A stretch of DNA of 64,000 nucleotides from Coenobita brevimanus (GCA_032717465.1 CM064715.1:36469046-36533045); one strand, 5' to 3'; shown: positions 32,308 through 44,998, counted from the stretch's first letter. The notes: generated from the letters alone by a model not told the origin. A program made the numbers and translations.

Positions 32308-34503
32308 TAAAATACACACTTCCGCTGCTGCCAGAATGACAACCCCGCAACCCCCCACCCCACTGCCGAGCTGCAGCCCCACCACTGCCCCAGGAGGACA
32401 CCACGGCAGGCAAAGTCAGAGTGAGACTGACCCAGAGCGAGAAGGCCGCCAGGGCGCCCCTACCTTGAGTCCCTCTTCCGCTAAACTGACCCAACAACAA
32501 CCACGCAGGAAGAAGAGATGACCCTGTGAGTGGAGCAGCCTTCACCAGGTTCGGGGTGGGACTGTTCCAGGTACAGTCCCAAACAACACTGCGGTAACGG
32601 CTACCATACGTGCCAGGGAGGGAGCAGCCACAGTACGCCCCTCAGTTGTTTCCCCCTGTAGCTCCATCACAACGGCCACTGTATGTGTGGAGGAAGGAGC
32701 GGCCACAGTACGCCCTTCAGCTACAGCCACATCTGGAGACAGCATCGGAGCGTCAGCTATTGAGCGCGCACCGACTGGCAAAGGAAGGAGAAATGGAGCC
32801 ACGACAATGGCCACTGTATGTGTCAGGGAAGGAGCAGCCACTGTACTCCCCTCATCCACTTCCTCCTCCTCCTACGGGAGTAACACCGCGGTAACGGCCA
32901 CCGTACGTACCGGGGAAGGAGCGGTCACCATATGCCCTTCAGTTACTTCCCATTGGGCAGGCAGAGCCACGGTAATGGCCATCGTACGTACCGGGGAGGG
33001 AGCGGCCACAGTACGCTCCTCATCTGCCTCTTCCTCCTTCAGGAGCAGCACCGCCACAACGGCCATCGTACGTGTGGGGGAAGGAGCGGCCACAGTACGC
33101 CCTTCAGCTGCTACCCTTAGGAACTGCGGAATCGCCACAACGCCCACCGTACGTGTGGGGGAAGGAGCGGCCACAGTACGCCCTTCATCCATAGTTCCTA
33201 GGGTTCTCCCAGAGGAGAAGGTCCCTTGCACGGCCGGCTCACCACCTCTCGGCTGCATGGGACTCCCTTCTCTCTCTCCCTCCCTGGAGGTGCTGCCATT
33301 CCAAGAGTGGTGGTGAGGTCCTGTCCCTGTCCTGCAACCGACCCCCGGACAACACCGGCCCCTGACGGATGCCCGGCAGAAAAGGTGCCGCAGTTCACTC
33401 CTGACGGCGCCCCGCTCTGTAGGCAATCGCAGCACCCACACCCCCAGGGCCAGTCAACTGGCCCCAGAGCAGGGCCGCCTGGGCCCCACTCTCCCACGGC
33501 CCTCTGCCCGGAGTAAGAGGCAGCAGGCCTGTCTCCTGAAGTTGTTTGGCCCCAGCCCCGAGGGCCACCTACCAGGTCAAGGCCCCCAGACAGGAGGGCC
33601 TCTCTGCACCCCACCAATAAGGCCCCAGCACGAAGGCCACCTATCAGGTCGAGGCCCCCTGATGGGAGGGCCTCCCTGCACCCCCCTGCCAAAGCAGGCT
33701 CGGGCGACGCCGCCCCTGCGGGTGGTCCATTGCCTCCTGCAGAAGGGCTGTCCAGTAGGGCCCCCTCCCACGCCCGCGCACCACCTCGGTTAGCCCAAGA
33801 ACCAAGGGCATAGTGGCGACTTTAAAGCATTTCCTACATCGTGCCTAAGTCTAAACCACAGAGACAGAAGTGAAAGTGACAGTGAAACAGTGGGGGCATA
33901 AAATAAAGTGAAAAACAGTATACATGAACACCAGGGCAGAAAGTAAGGGTCAGTGAGCACGGACAATAAGGCGACCGGATGTAAGGAAACATTGTGTCTA
34001 TACCAGTGACGCCTCAAAAGGAAACAAAACCAGTGAAATAGTGTCACCGCGGCTATGTGACAATTTCGTGTGTTGCGACTCGTGCCATAACAAGTGTATA
34101 GTAATATTAACCAACCTGACCCTTTATTCCATCAAGACATAGTGCATCCAGTTCAGAAAATTAAATGACAGTTATGCCCTAACTATAATACCTATGTCGC
34201 GCTCTAGTGACTATCAATATCTGTGTATATGAATATCATTATACTCTGCCCTTGACATCCTTGTGTGTTTGTGTACATCTTTTATTGGAAAGCCAACTCT
34301 GTCACCCTATCCATTCCATATCCAGTGTCTCTTTGTTCTTATATTGTAAGGTGTGTTAAGACAATAGATGTGTTAAGGTGTACTGCCGAGTTTTTATGCC
34401 CTGTTTCTCTGTGGGTACTTTACTTCCAGTCCGGAAAGAGGACCCTGCTCAGTCGTGGGCGTTTTTAGGACGAGAGGTCTAACTAAAAACACCCTGCATA
34501 ACT
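32308..34503 (+). repeat. 3' LTR of the Ty3/Gypsy element
   Basis: Aligns with 24704-26825 throughout with scattered substitutions. It is 74 bp longer, largely because it has a seventh minisatellite core (about 33110-33187, one 78-bp unit). An in-frame stop at 32518-32520 shortens the LTR open frame on the 5' side and another ends it at 33316. Confidence 0.9.
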
Positions 34504-34508
34504 GTATA

Positions 34509-34930
34509 CCCACCCCCTGCTTCCAAAGCAGCCTCTAGACGTCTGAAGCATTTAACCATCCATGCAAAGCAAACAAATGAACTCGTGCACCTCTGCTAGA
34601 TTATGATTAAAAAAAAAATACAATCGATGCCTATAGACTTAATACCCTCCAAGATAATTTATTTGTTGTATTCCATAGATAATAAGTGCTGAGTAGTTGG
34701 AAAATAATAAACCTGCCGAGTTTGATTATTAATCCCCGACGGGGCGCTCAGGGTAACTCAAACACATCCTATATATTTCCCCACCATATGACTCATTCTT
34801 GCTCATTATTCCAACTCTTGTCATGGGATTGTGATATGGCAACATTAGGTAGGGGAGGGGCGAACAGCAAGGACCCGCCCACATAGCCCAGCTAACGCTT
34901 GTTTCGCATCGAACATTCCTGGGGTATCGA
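34509..34930. other. Unassigned sequence
   Basis: No gene recognised between the Ty3/Gypsy element and LINE-E. Confidence 0.4.
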
Positions 34931-34959
34931 TACTTTTTCTTGACTTTACAAACTATGGT

Positions 34960-35440
34960 AAAGCAAAGAATGATTTAGATACAAAGGTAGAAGAAAAAAG
35001 CATAAGAAAGGATGTGAAACAAATCATAAAAAAACAATCCAACAAACAGTCAGGGAAGCTGTAGAGATTAACAAATATATAGTAATCCGTGACATAGGTG
35101 AAGAAGAAATTAAAAAAAAAAAAATCTGAAGGGACAAAAAGGAGATGGAAAATATAATGAACACATTGAAACAAATCTCAGAGGATATCTGTGATAAAGA
35201 TATAGAACATAAATGGCTAGAAGGCCCTTGAAAGCAACCTTCCAGAGTGCTAGAGGAAATATTAAAAAATGCCAACAAACTCATGCAAAAGAGGAATAAA
35301 AATAAAAAAGTATGGATAGAAAGATGCCTAACTCAAGAAGAATTGGGAATACTAAAGGAGAAAAGGGAGGTAGTAAGAAAAAAAAAAAAAACGAGGAATA
35401 ACCAGAGGAAGAGTATTTTTTTTTTTTTTACAAAGTAATT
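34960..35440 (+). pseudogene. LINE-E upstream coiled-coil region
   Basis: Frames read SIRKDVKQIIKKQSNKQ, MENIMNTLKQISEDI and 'NKKVWIERCLTQEELGILKE' (about 35299-35360). This lysine-rich helical sequence is typical of an ORF1 or the region before the endonuclease. A and T runs break the frame. Confidence 0.45.
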
Positions 35441-35530
35441 GGACTGCAGGTAAGAAAGTGGTACATGACGAGCAGGGAATAAAAAGACGGAAGATATTAG
35501 ACTCAATGCTATGGCAAGTATGTAAATAGG

Positions 35531-35714
35531 ATGATTAAGCTGATGTACTCAAATGTAGATGGAATGGTATCTAAATTATTAAAGATGAAATACTATACAA
35601 GAAAAAAGAAGCCACATATTATTTGCCTAGCTGAAACAAAATTAACCCCAAAGATATCAAACTATACCCTAAATTTAGAGGAATACAGTACCCTGTACAT
35701 GGAGAAAATATAGG

Positions 35715-35752
<38 letters not shown>

Positions 35753-36374
35753 GAGGAATTATGATGTCAACAAAGAAAAATCTACAGGTCAAAGAAATAG
35801 AACTAGATATATCCTCACAAGTAGAACTGATTGCAGTAGAGATTAACACATCTTATGGGAAAGTAATTGTGGCAAATTTATACATGCCACCCAAAACAAA
35901 CACCTGGGAAAGAGGCGAATATGAGGACCCAGCAGAGAGTACAGTTCAGACTTTAAGTGCATTTTTTTTTAACAGATTTCTGAATGAGAATTCAAAACAA
36001 ATATAAATTGGAATATTCTAGATGTAAGAAGCCATGAAAGCTGCTAGAATCAAAAGCTCCTGGATCTTGTGCAAGAGGATTTCCTAACACAACATGTAAA
36101 GGAAAACACTAGAAAAAGAGGACCTAATGATCCATTAGTACTACATCTTATGTTTAATAAGCAAGAAAATGATATTGACAGTATAATGTATTACCCTCCA
36201 TTTGACAAAAGCAACCATGCAGTATTAAAATACAACTTCAGGATTGCATATGACATAGTTAAGTGTAATGAGAGTTATAAAAAGAGCCTAAACTACAAAA
36301 AGGTTAACTACCACTAGCTAAAGAAGTGGATCTTAGAAATGGATAGGGAAAAGGAGCTTACAGGGAAAGATTTC
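35531..36374 (+). pseudogene. LINE-E AP endonuclease
   Basis: 'KLMYSNVDGMVSKLLKMKYY' opens the domain (35537 onward), followed by the catalytic AETKLTP (35629-35649), 'GKVIVANLYMPPKTNTW' (35857-35910) and KSNHAVL (about 36208-36228), the SDH motif with D replaced by N. The frame is broken by the A run at 35719-35749 and by a deletion that removes the central GDFN block. It ends where LINE-F starts. Confidence 0.75.
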
Positions 36375-36806
36375 TATCTATCTATTTATAACCCGACGCC
36401 CTAATCCCGCAAAGAGTGGCCACAGACAAAACGCCTACAAGTCGCTCTGTCACCCACCATTTGACTGCCCTTCCCCCAACTCACTCCCCCCTCCCTCATA
36501 TACCTTTCAACTCCATCCTTCCATCTCATCCTCGGTCTCCCCTTCCCTCTTCCTCCCTCCACTTCACTTACATACACCCTCTTGGTCTTTCATTCTCCAT
36601 TCTCTCCACGTGTCCAAACCACCTCAGTGTATATCTCCTAATTCTATCAATCACATTCACATCCACCCCACAACGTTCTTTCACTTCTTCATTCGTCAAT
36701 CTGTTCCTCCATGTCACTCTACATGCTCCTTTCAGGTAACTCATTTCAACTGCTCTCACTCTTGACTTGTTCCCCTCTCGCATGGTCCACGCCTCGCTTC
36801 CATATG

Positions 36807-37673
36807 TCAGGGTAGGGATCTCACTACCATCATGCAGAGTGACTTCTTAATTTCCATACTCACCTCCCTGTTTCTCATCACAGCTTTCAGTGAACCAACA
36901 ACCTTCCTTCCCTGTTGTACCCTTTCAAGTACATCATCCCCAAAACTTCTGTCCTTATTCGTCACACTATCCAAGTACCTGAAGGCACTCACAGTCTCCA
37001 TATCCTCACCATCCAACCTCACTGTGCATTCTGTGACTTCATTCCTCTCAAACACCATAACTCTACTCTTGTTTACATTAACTTTCAGATTCTTCTTCTT
37101 ACACACTGTCCCAAATTCATTCACCAAACCTTGCAACTCCCATTCATCTTCACTCAACAATACTGTATCATCAGCAAACAGCAACACAGGAATCTTCCAC
37201 ACCTCACCCTCATTCATTAGAGCCACCCCCACATCCACTGCCCTACCGTGCACCTCCTTTACAACCCCATCCATGAATATGTTAAACAGCCATGGAGACA
37301 TCACACATCCCTGTTTCAGTCCCACATTTAGATCAAATAACTCACTCAGGTCACCATCCACCTGCTCCGTAGCCTTAACTCCCTCGTACATACCCCTCAC
37401 AGCACTCAACAATTTCGCATCCATTCCATATATTCTTAAACACTTCCACAAACCTTGTCTACGTACTCTGTCATATGCTTTCTCCAAGTCCATGAAGGCA
37501 GCATACACTTTCTTTTCCTTTTCTAGATACTTCTCCACTAAACATCTTAGAACAAATATCTGATCTACACACCCTTTTCCCTTCCTAAATCCCCTTTGTT
37601 CTTCTTCAGCTAGCTCCTCTGTTATATGCCAAACCCTATCAATAAGTATTCTACCATATATTTTTCTAATCAC
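36807..37673 (-). pseudogene. LINE-F reverse transcriptase (minus copy)
   Basis: A 288-codon uninterrupted frame: 'QRGFRKGKGCVDQIFVLRCL', FMDLEKAYDRV, LKQGCVMSPWLFN, then an intact FADDTVLLSE active site and KKKNLKVNVNKSRVMVF. The start lies upstream in another frame, so the N-terminal RT blocks (about 38000-37680) are shifted. Catalytic residues are intact in this piece. Confidence 0.85.
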
Positions 37674-38139
37674 ACTAAGAAGACAAATACCCTTATGGTT
37701 ACCACATACTTCTCTCTCCCCGTTTGCTTTGTATAAAGGAACAATTATACCTGATTTTCAGTGCTCTGGAACCCTTCCCTCTTCCCAAGCCAATCTACAC
37801 AACTCCCATATCCACTCCACAACAATCTCACTCCCATACTTCAGTATTTCACCACCCACTCAATCAGTTCCTGGCGCCTTTCCCATCTTGAGCTTCTTCA
37901 TTGCTTCAACTACTTCTCCCCCACTGATCTCTTCCTCCCTCCTCTCATCTCCTTCTCCCAGCCATTCCCCAACCACTTATACTCGCACTACTCTCACTCG
38001 CTACATTCAACAAATCCTCAAAGTGCTCCTTCCATCTCCTCATTTTCTCTCTCCTCTACATCAACAATCTAGATTTAAATGTTATGTATGGAAAATTCTG
38101 TAAATTTTATTGAATAGGTGTCCAAAATTACATCCCTCA

Positions 38140-38725
38140 GCACAAAGAAACAGGAATGAAATTAAATCTATCTATCCATTTGTTGTCAGACGCCTCAATC
38201 CCATAAGGAGTGGCCACAAACAAATCGCCTTCATGTCGTCTTGTCCCCCACTATTTCATTGCCCTGTTCCCAGCTCACACCCTCTCTCTCATATACCTCT
38301 CCACTCTATCCCTCCATCTCATCCTTGGCCTCCCCCTCCCTTTCCCCCTCACCACCTCACTGACATACACTCTCCTCGTCAGTCTCTCACTCTCCATCCT
38401 CTCCACATGGCCAAACAACCTCAGTGTGTTTCTCCTAACGCTGCCTATCACGTCCACATCCACACCACAACGCTCCTTCACTTCCTCATTCGTCAGTCTG
38501 TCTCTCCATGTGACTCCACATGCTCCTCTCAAATAACTCATTTTCATTGCTCTCACTCTTGAATTCTGTCCCTCCAGCAAGGTTCAAGCTTCACTTCCAT
38601 ACATTAGAGTTGGTATCACAATAGTATCATGTAGTAGCTTTTTCACTTCTATGCTCGCTTCCCTGTTTCTTATCAATGCTTTCAAGGAACCAACAACCAT
38701 TCTTCCCTGCTCTACCCTTTCAAGC
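38140..38725 (-). pseudogene. LINE-F C-terminal tail, internal second copy
   Basis: The frame 38580-38275 reads 'SRVRAMKMSYLRGACGVTWR' and 'NTLRLFGHVERM', identical in plan to 36783-36568 and 51604-51800. It ends in the same 3' sequence (ccacaaacaaatcgcc... inverse). Confidence 0.8.
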
Positions 38726-39130
38726 ACTTTACACTCAGGTTCCTTCCAAATTCCTCATCCTCTCTTCCTACTCTCTCTTACTAATCTTTTCACCTCTCTC
38801 TTCCACTCTACGTATAACTCTCTCTTCTGTCTCTCGACTTCTTCCACCTGCCTGTTTCTTCTTGTGTGCCACAACCTCTATCACCTCTTCATTCCACCAT
38901 GGTCTGCCCTGCACCCCCTTTCGTCTTCTCTTCACCCCACACACCACCTCACATGCTGCACAGATTTCTATCTTGCACACACCTTCCACGTCCCCCATCT
39001 GTTCCAATCCACATTTACCCAATCGTTTCTCCACTTCCCTCTTGTATTCTGCCTTTTTTCCATCCTCTTGCAACTTTTCCACCCTTCTTGAATGAACTAC
39101 TTCCTCCTGTCCCTCCCTTCTTCTATTTCT

Positions 39131-39905
39131 CTATTTCATCTGGACTTTGATTCTGACCACCACCAAGTGGTGGTCAGAGAGTCCACTCCTCCAACCTCTA
39201 TATACTCTTGCATCCATTACACACCTTCTCATCCTTTCATCCACACACACATAATCAACCATTGCCTTCCGTTCATTCAGTTCACCATCCATCTTTCTCA
39301 TCACTTGCCACGTACATCTATGGATCTTTTTATGCCTGAAGAAGGTATCAGCTATCACTAATCCCCTCCTGGCATAAATGTCCATTAAAGCACTCCCATT
39401 CTCATCCATCTCTGCAGGCACATCCCACTTGCCAAGTACTCCATCCACCATCACATTCCCTACTTTTCCATTCATATCTCCAGTCAAAAACACTCTCTCA
39501 TTTCTTTCAAACTTTTCCTTGCATGCTTCCACAATTGTTCCGAACTCTTCTCTCACTCTGCTTGCACGGTCTTGTGTTGGCGCATACACGCACACAATTG
39601 CCCACATTTGTAGTCCGACTTTCACTCTTACCCACACAATCTTTGAGCCAACTGAACCATACTCTTTTATATTCTCCTTCCATCCATTACTCACAACAAT
39701 ACATATTCCTTTTTCCCTCTTATTCTCAACTACTCTTCCTCATATACCCCATCCATACTCCCATTCTCTTACACTCACACCACGCCATTTAGTTTCAGTT
39801 AATCCACATACATCCACTTTTGCACTCTCAAGCATCTGGACAATCTCTTTCTCTTTCACCTCATGATTTGCACCCATTACATTCCACGTAGCTATCCGTA
39901 CCACG
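39131..39905 (-). pseudogene. LINE-F AP endonuclease (minus copy)
   Basis: Reading leftwards: RIATWNVMGANHEVKEKEIV and CGLTETKWRG (39905-39790), a frameshift, then WAIVCVYAPTQD, FLTGDMNGKVG (catalytic) and 'GLSDHHLVVVRI' (SDH motif, about 39178-39143). This copy supplies the N-terminal endonuclease third missing from the plus copy. Confidence 0.82.
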
Positions 39906-39964
39906 TCCTTTGTTCAGTCCTTAGTCGTCACCTTTTGCTCAGTCCTGGTCCGAGGTTTCTTGTT

Positions 39965-40190
39965 CGTATTATTAGTTAGTTGTTCTCCGGGGAGGGGCAC
40001 TAACCCTTCGCCAACCCCCTTGTTGTCACATAGGGAACACGTGTTGGTTGGTTATAAGGTTACCACCCAGCATTGTAAATGCTTTCCTGGTTTACAGGAA
40101 ATCATTTGGCTTGCCACTCAGTGTAGAGCTACCCTAAAAAACAGAGCACCACTACGTGGGTGGATGATGGGCTCCCCAACATACCAGTAC
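39965..40190. repeat. Repeat R, copy 1 (partial)
   Basis: ggggaggggcactaaccc to gccactcagtgtagagctaccct matches 49058-49208 and 62496-62640. It sits next to the 5' end of the minus-strand LINE-F but in the opposite relative orientation to copy 2, so it is an independent repeat. The hairpin aaatg-tttc/gaaa-cattt is partly kept. Confidence 0.75.
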
Positions 40191-40199
40191 AGAATGTAA

Positions 40200-42120
40200 A
40201 AAATACAGAATGTATAAAATCAAATGAAAAAAGGCTTCCTCTGGAATAGATACAGAAGACACAATGGTGAGGTTGCATATAACAACTATAAACAAGCATT
40301 AAACGATTATACAAGGATAAGGAGAGAAGCTCAAAGACAATTTGAGAAAAGCATTATAAATAAAAGTAGTGATCAACCGAAGCTACTTTACAGCTACATC
40401 CAGAGCAAAACCAAAGTTAAAGATAAAATACAGACCATTACGAACGAGGGGATCATCTATACACAAGAAAAAGATATTTGTAAAGTACTAAAAAATATTT
40501 CCAATTATTTTTTACAAAAGAAAATAATTTTGAGAGAGATGATATGGAACATGCATACCCACACATATTATCAGATATGCAAATATCAGAAAAAGAAATA
40601 CAGGAAGAGTTAAGTAAATTAGACAAAGGAAAAGCAAATGGTCCTGACAAAATTTCAGGTTGGGTGCTACATGAATGTACAAAAGAGCTAAGCAGACCAA
40701 AATATTTAATATTCAAGGAATCCTTAGTTCAAGGTAAACTACCTGATATTCGGAAGAAAGCAAACATTGTTCCCCTATTCAAGAAACGGAATAGACAGAA
40801 TCCACTCAGCTGCCGACCAGTATCACTGACCAGTGTTGTAAGTAATATACTACAAAATCTGATCAGAAAAGTTTGGGTAAACCATCTAGAAGAATCACTG
40901 ACCAGTATTGTAAGTAACAGAAAGGCAGTTCGATTCTAGAAGAGAAAAAACATGTTTTATTAATCTATTCAGCCACTATGATAGAACTGAAAAAAGTTTG
41001 CAGAACATAGAAGGATGGGTGGGCAGTATCTATCTAGATTTCAAGAAAGCATTTGACAGAGTACCACACCAAAGACTTTTATGGAAACTGCCATCTAGGA
41101 GCAATCCAAGACAACCTGTACTGTTGGATGCAGGATTTTCTCAGAAAAAGGGAAATGAGAACAGTAGTAAGGGGAAATTACTCATCATGGAGGGAAGTGA
41201 CGAGTGGAGTTCCACAGGGCTCAGTGCTGGCACCAACTGTTTTTAGTATATATATATGACATGGGCAGTAACATTGGAAATGGAAGCTATCTAAATATGT
41301 TTGCTGATAATGCAAAAATACAAAGGATAATTACTAACAGATTCTTGCAGAAAGCTACAAGAAGAAAAAAGTAACTTCATGAGTGGAGCAATAAATGGCA
41401 AATGGAATTCACTGTGGACAAGTGTTATGCAATTAAGTATGGTAAAAGTGAAGGAAAAAAAAAACAGACTGGGATTATACGTTAGGAAGTTCAACCCTAG
41501 ACATATTAGAAAATGAGAAGGACCTAAGAGTGACGATCAATAACAGACCATCTCCGGCTGACCACACCATTGAGAAGGTACGGAACATGTATACAATGCT
41601 TGTTAACATGAGAATGCATTCACATATATAAACGAAGACATGCTGAGAAAAATAATAACATCATTCATCAGACCAATCCTGGAGTATGCATCAGCAGTCT
41701 GGAATCCACATCTCAAAAAACACATAGTTAAGATTGAAAAAGCACAAAGGGCCGCCACAAGATGGATACCAACCTTAGGGGATCTAAGTTACGAAGAAAG
41801 ACTGGAAAAACTTAATCTAACAACACTACAGGAGAGAAGGAAAAAAGGAGATATGAGTATGCTATATAAATAAATCTCAGGGATACAGAAAATAGACATG
41901 AGTATACCTAAGGGGAACCATCAGCGAGAGGACACCGCAAAAAAATACATAAAAAGAGAGGTGATAAAAACGAAAGGAAATTCAATTTTCCAAATTGGGC
42001 AAATGATCAGTGGAATGCACTACTGAATGAAATAGTGTGTGCCAAAACAATCAGTAAATTTCAGGATATGTATGATAAAAATGGTTTAATACAGGAGACA
42101 ATACAAGCTTGACTCATTCC
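40200..42120 (+). pseudogene. LINE-E reverse transcriptase
   Basis: After LINE-F the protein resumes: 'RIRREAQRQFEKSI' (40316-40357), 'LSKLDKGKANGPDKISGWVL' (40610-40670), 'PLSCRPVSLTSVVSNIL', '[20 protein letters not shown]' (41027-41086), a shift, '[12 protein letters not shown]' (41211-41246) and the active site as MFADNAKI (41299-41322), with D to N at the second catalytic position. The C-terminal frame 41640-41873 has 'RPILEYASAVWNPHLKK' and RAATRWIP. Several shifts and stops. Confidence 0.8.
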
Positions 42121-42146
42121 TATTAATTAAGATACAATTAGGTAAG

Positions 42147-42147
<1 letters not shown>

Positions 42148-42187
<40 letters not shown>
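42148..42187. repeat. (CA)n microsatellite at LINE-E 3' end
   Basis: About 38 bp of AC dinucleotides directly after caattaggtaaga. Confidence 0.9.
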
Positions 42188-42188
<1 letters not shown>

Positions 42189-42847
42189 GTAGTCTATGCA
42201 ATACATAGGAGATCCAGAGACAGCTATTTATGGTTAAAATTACACTCCTTTGCCCAAAATTTCCTAACATTGTAAACATAACAGAGTTGTTTTTGGTAAC
42301 TTAGAATGCAGCTGCTAAAGCTATTTGCTAGAAAATAAATGAATTATTACCAAAGTCATCGCCCAGCACAGTCGTGTAGTAGGTGATGCTACATTATATC
42401 CAATCAGCAATGAATTGTTGGTGAAGGATTTCACAATGCCTGTGCTGTAACTGGTATATTTTCATTAACAGACGAGAACTTGACAGATTATTAATGCACT
42501 CCCTGACTAATAATTTACACATACATATATACACAATATAATTAATCACGGACTCTTCCCAGGATAAGCCTCAGCCGACATGGTTCGCACGATCCATGAG
42601 TCTAAGTTGCCATATCGTGCTACCACTAGGTCTGCCTTTTATTTTTTGAACAATTCCTCCTCATTTGCAAAGCTAGACACTCTTCTGTTGTGTCTTCTCT
42701 CATTTTCTGATGAAAATCCATCACCTGAAACATTCCTTTGGATTCCTCTATTGCTATATACATGCACTGAACGCTGCATCTCCATTGTTTCTAGATTGAC
42801 CTACCATGTCCAGTGTGTTTATTGTTTGGTGACGCCACGTGCATCCA
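42188..42847. other. Unassigned sequence
   Basis: No gene or repeat recognised. The 95-codon frame 42580-42867 ends in a T run that is the poly-A tail of the minus-strand LINE-D, so it is probably spurious. Confidence 0.4.
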
Positions 42848-43735
42848 ATTTTTTTTTTTTTTTTTAATAACAGAATAGGGGGAGGAAAAACAAAATGAAT
42901 AAAAGAAATAATCCATACACGAGATTACTGGTGTCCTCCATTCACAAAAAATATATAACAGTTGGACTTAAACAGCTGTAGGTTGAAGTTTAGGGGCAAA
43001 CAACTCTGGGGAAGCAAGTTCCAAAGAGATGCAGTTCAGGGAATAAAAGATTTATGGTAGGTGGAAGTTCTGCAATATGGCAGTGTAACATTCCAGTCAT
43101 GAGCGTTACCAGATGCCCGTGTAGCACAGGGGAAGGCATGGAGAGGTGGCACAGTGGATGCAAATTCGTCAAAGCATTTGCCATAAAAGTATCTGTAAAA
43201 TAATGCAAGGGAGGCAACATTCCTTCTTTCCTGTACGGGAGGTAATTTATTTGTAATAGATGAGTTATTAATAATTCTAAAAGCTTTGCTCTGAATTTTG
43301 TCTAGTTGTTTTAGCGCAACCTCTTCACACGTAATCCACAAGGGTGAGCTATATTCCAGCTGAGAACGCACATGACTCTTATAAAGTACAACTAGCTGCT
43401 CGTCAGTAAAGAAGCTACAAACTCTGTAAAATAATCCAAGTTTCTTTTAGGCGATTTTAGCAAGTGATCTGATATGAGAAGTCTAGCTGAGGGCATTGTT
43501 AAGTGAAACACCATTTCAGTACTTTCGGATATAGGAGTAATAGTAGCATTGAAAGTAACATAGGAATCAGGCAGTTTTTGTCTACTGATAACCTGTATAT
43601 ATTTGGCTTTCCTAGCGTTGCATAATACAATGTCATTTTGTCCCCGTTCCGTGATCTTAGATAAGTCATGATTTATGAAGATGGTTGTACTGAGTTGTGA
43701 GTTAGAGACAGTCAACTTTATGAATGGGAGTTTTA
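42848..43735 (-). pseudogene. LINE-D 3' end, second copy
   Basis: T run at 42849-42866 is the inverse poly-A tail. Reading leftwards: KITERGQNDIVLCNARKAKY (about 43671-43612), then SQLEYSSPLWI, 'QLDKIQSKAFRIINNSSITN' and RRNVASLALFYRYFYGK, matching 9370-9660. A frameshift lies near 43400. Only the RT C terminus is present (5'-truncated). Confidence 0.8.
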
Positions 43736-43913
43736 CCCCTTTAGCTCCTGGAGTTCCTGTGCAAGTGATTTTGCTGGAAGGGCATTCAGTGTACAGCCCT
43801 CCGCCTATCGGATCATAGTCGCGAAGTTTATAGGTCCCTACCCCGGGATTCCCTTATTTATTATATTTGGAAATGCCCATTTCCATCCAATATTGAGGAC
43901 ACTGGGAGTTAAT

Positions 43914-43915
<2 letters not shown>

Positions 43916-43979
<64 letters not shown>
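43916..43979. repeat. (AT)n microsatellite
   Basis: Followed by aaagatttcataacgccaaaggcc, which matches the sequence after the (AT)n at 19470. Confidence 0.95.
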
Positions 43980-43982
<3 letters not shown>

Positions 43983-44079
43983 ATTTCATAACGCCAAAGG
44001 CCGAAGGCGTGCTTTTCTTTTTTTTCTTTTTTTGCCTATCGACAATTGGGGCCGAAGCCCCTGGTCATTAAGGCAATTA

Positions 44080-44326
<247 letters not shown>

Positions 44327-44534
44327 TTATTTCATTTTTTGTATTTTTATTTGCATTTTTATTTTTTAAAATTTTTTATACCTTACATTATTTTTGAGGA
44401 GGAAAAAATGCTTAATTAGCCTGAAGACCCTAAAACTAATAACCTAACACGCAAATCGCTAACCGATACTAAATCCTAAAAAGACAAATACTGTAGCTAA
44501 ACTTACAATAATGATAAAAATACCTCGACCAAGA

Positions 44535-44945
44535 GAGCACAATCGACTGCAGATATGTGATGCCTTTCTACATTGCACACCTGCACTCATCACCTGCTGA
44601 CTGCCAGTCGAGGCAGAAAATTATATAGGGGACAACAGTATATGAAAGAGACCCTGAGTAGTCAGGAACTACTCCATGTGCATCAGCTGTCGACCCTAAT
44701 TAAGATAACTTATTCAAGATGGTGGAATTCATTTACATATGCACAGAAAGTGTAGTACCTCGCCCAACAGAACAGCATCGACTGCAAATCCCCAATACCT
44801 TTCTGTACCGCACACTTGCAGTCATCGGCTGGTGACTGTCAGGCGAGGAACGGGGTTTAATGTAGGGGACATCAATATCAGAAATAAAGCAGTCGGAAGC
44901 AGGATCTATTTCCGATACGTCAACTGTCAACTCGAATTAATAGTA
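44535..44945 (-). repeat. Tandem-duplicated 3' UTR unit of LINE-B
   Basis: Two units of about 240 bp share ttgacgta-like starts, attgatgtcccc and gtgcctcg...tgatgagtgcaggtgtgca. The same doubled arrangement occurs at 1119-1566. Confidence 0.75.
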
Positions 44946-44998
44946 CAATAAATACATATTTACATTCGATAAAAACCATAACCATACATTAAAAAAAG

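Larger units (their letters stand above)
24704..34503 (+). mobile_element. Ty3/Gypsy LTR retrotransposon, complete but decayed
   Basis: Two direct LTRs (24704-26825 and 32308-34503) enclose gag, protease, RT, RNase H and integrase in Ty3/Gypsy order on the plus strand. A candidate 5-bp target duplication gtata lies at 24699-24703 and 34504-34508. A primer-binding-like tggtggcaagtgg follows the 5' LTR and a short purine-rich gtggaaggtgg precedes the 3' LTR. The polymerase has in-frame stops and other segments are frameshifted, so it cannot act alone. LTRs above 2 kb are long for this group. Confidence 0.9.
36375..39905 (-). mobile_element. LINE-F copies on the minus strand (mosaic)
   Basis: Reading leftwards: endonuclease (39905-39131), linker (39091-38733), an abrupt join to a C-terminal tail and 3' UTR (38725-38140), then a second linker (38090 onward), full RT (37673-36807) and a second C-terminal tail (36783-36568), ending in tatctatctattt at 36375-36388. 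Two 3' ends in one tract mean at least two copies, one internally deleted or inserted in the other. Same family as 49328-51990 (plus). Confidence 0.8.
34931..42140 (+). mobile_element. LINE-E, non-LTR retrotransposon split by LINE-F
   Basis: A plus-strand LINE with an upstream lysine-rich coiled region (34960-35430), endonuclease (35531-36374) and RT (40230-42110). It is interrupted by about 3.8 kb of opposite-strand LINE-F and a repeat R copy (36375-40195). It ends near a (CA)n array at 42148. A 31-base A run (35719-35749) interrupts the endonuclease. Many stops and shifts are present. Similar to CR1/Jockey-group LINEs; clade not certain. Confidence 0.75.

Noticed and set aside
36832..39866. 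Many long plus-strand S/T/P-rich frames between 36.4 and 39.9 kb
   Set aside because: They are antisense shadows of LINE-F coding sequence on the minus strand, which carries the RT and endonuclease motifs.
42580..42867. 95-codon plus frame as a gene
   Set aside because: It ends in the inverse poly-A tail of LINE-D and has no recognisable features upstream.
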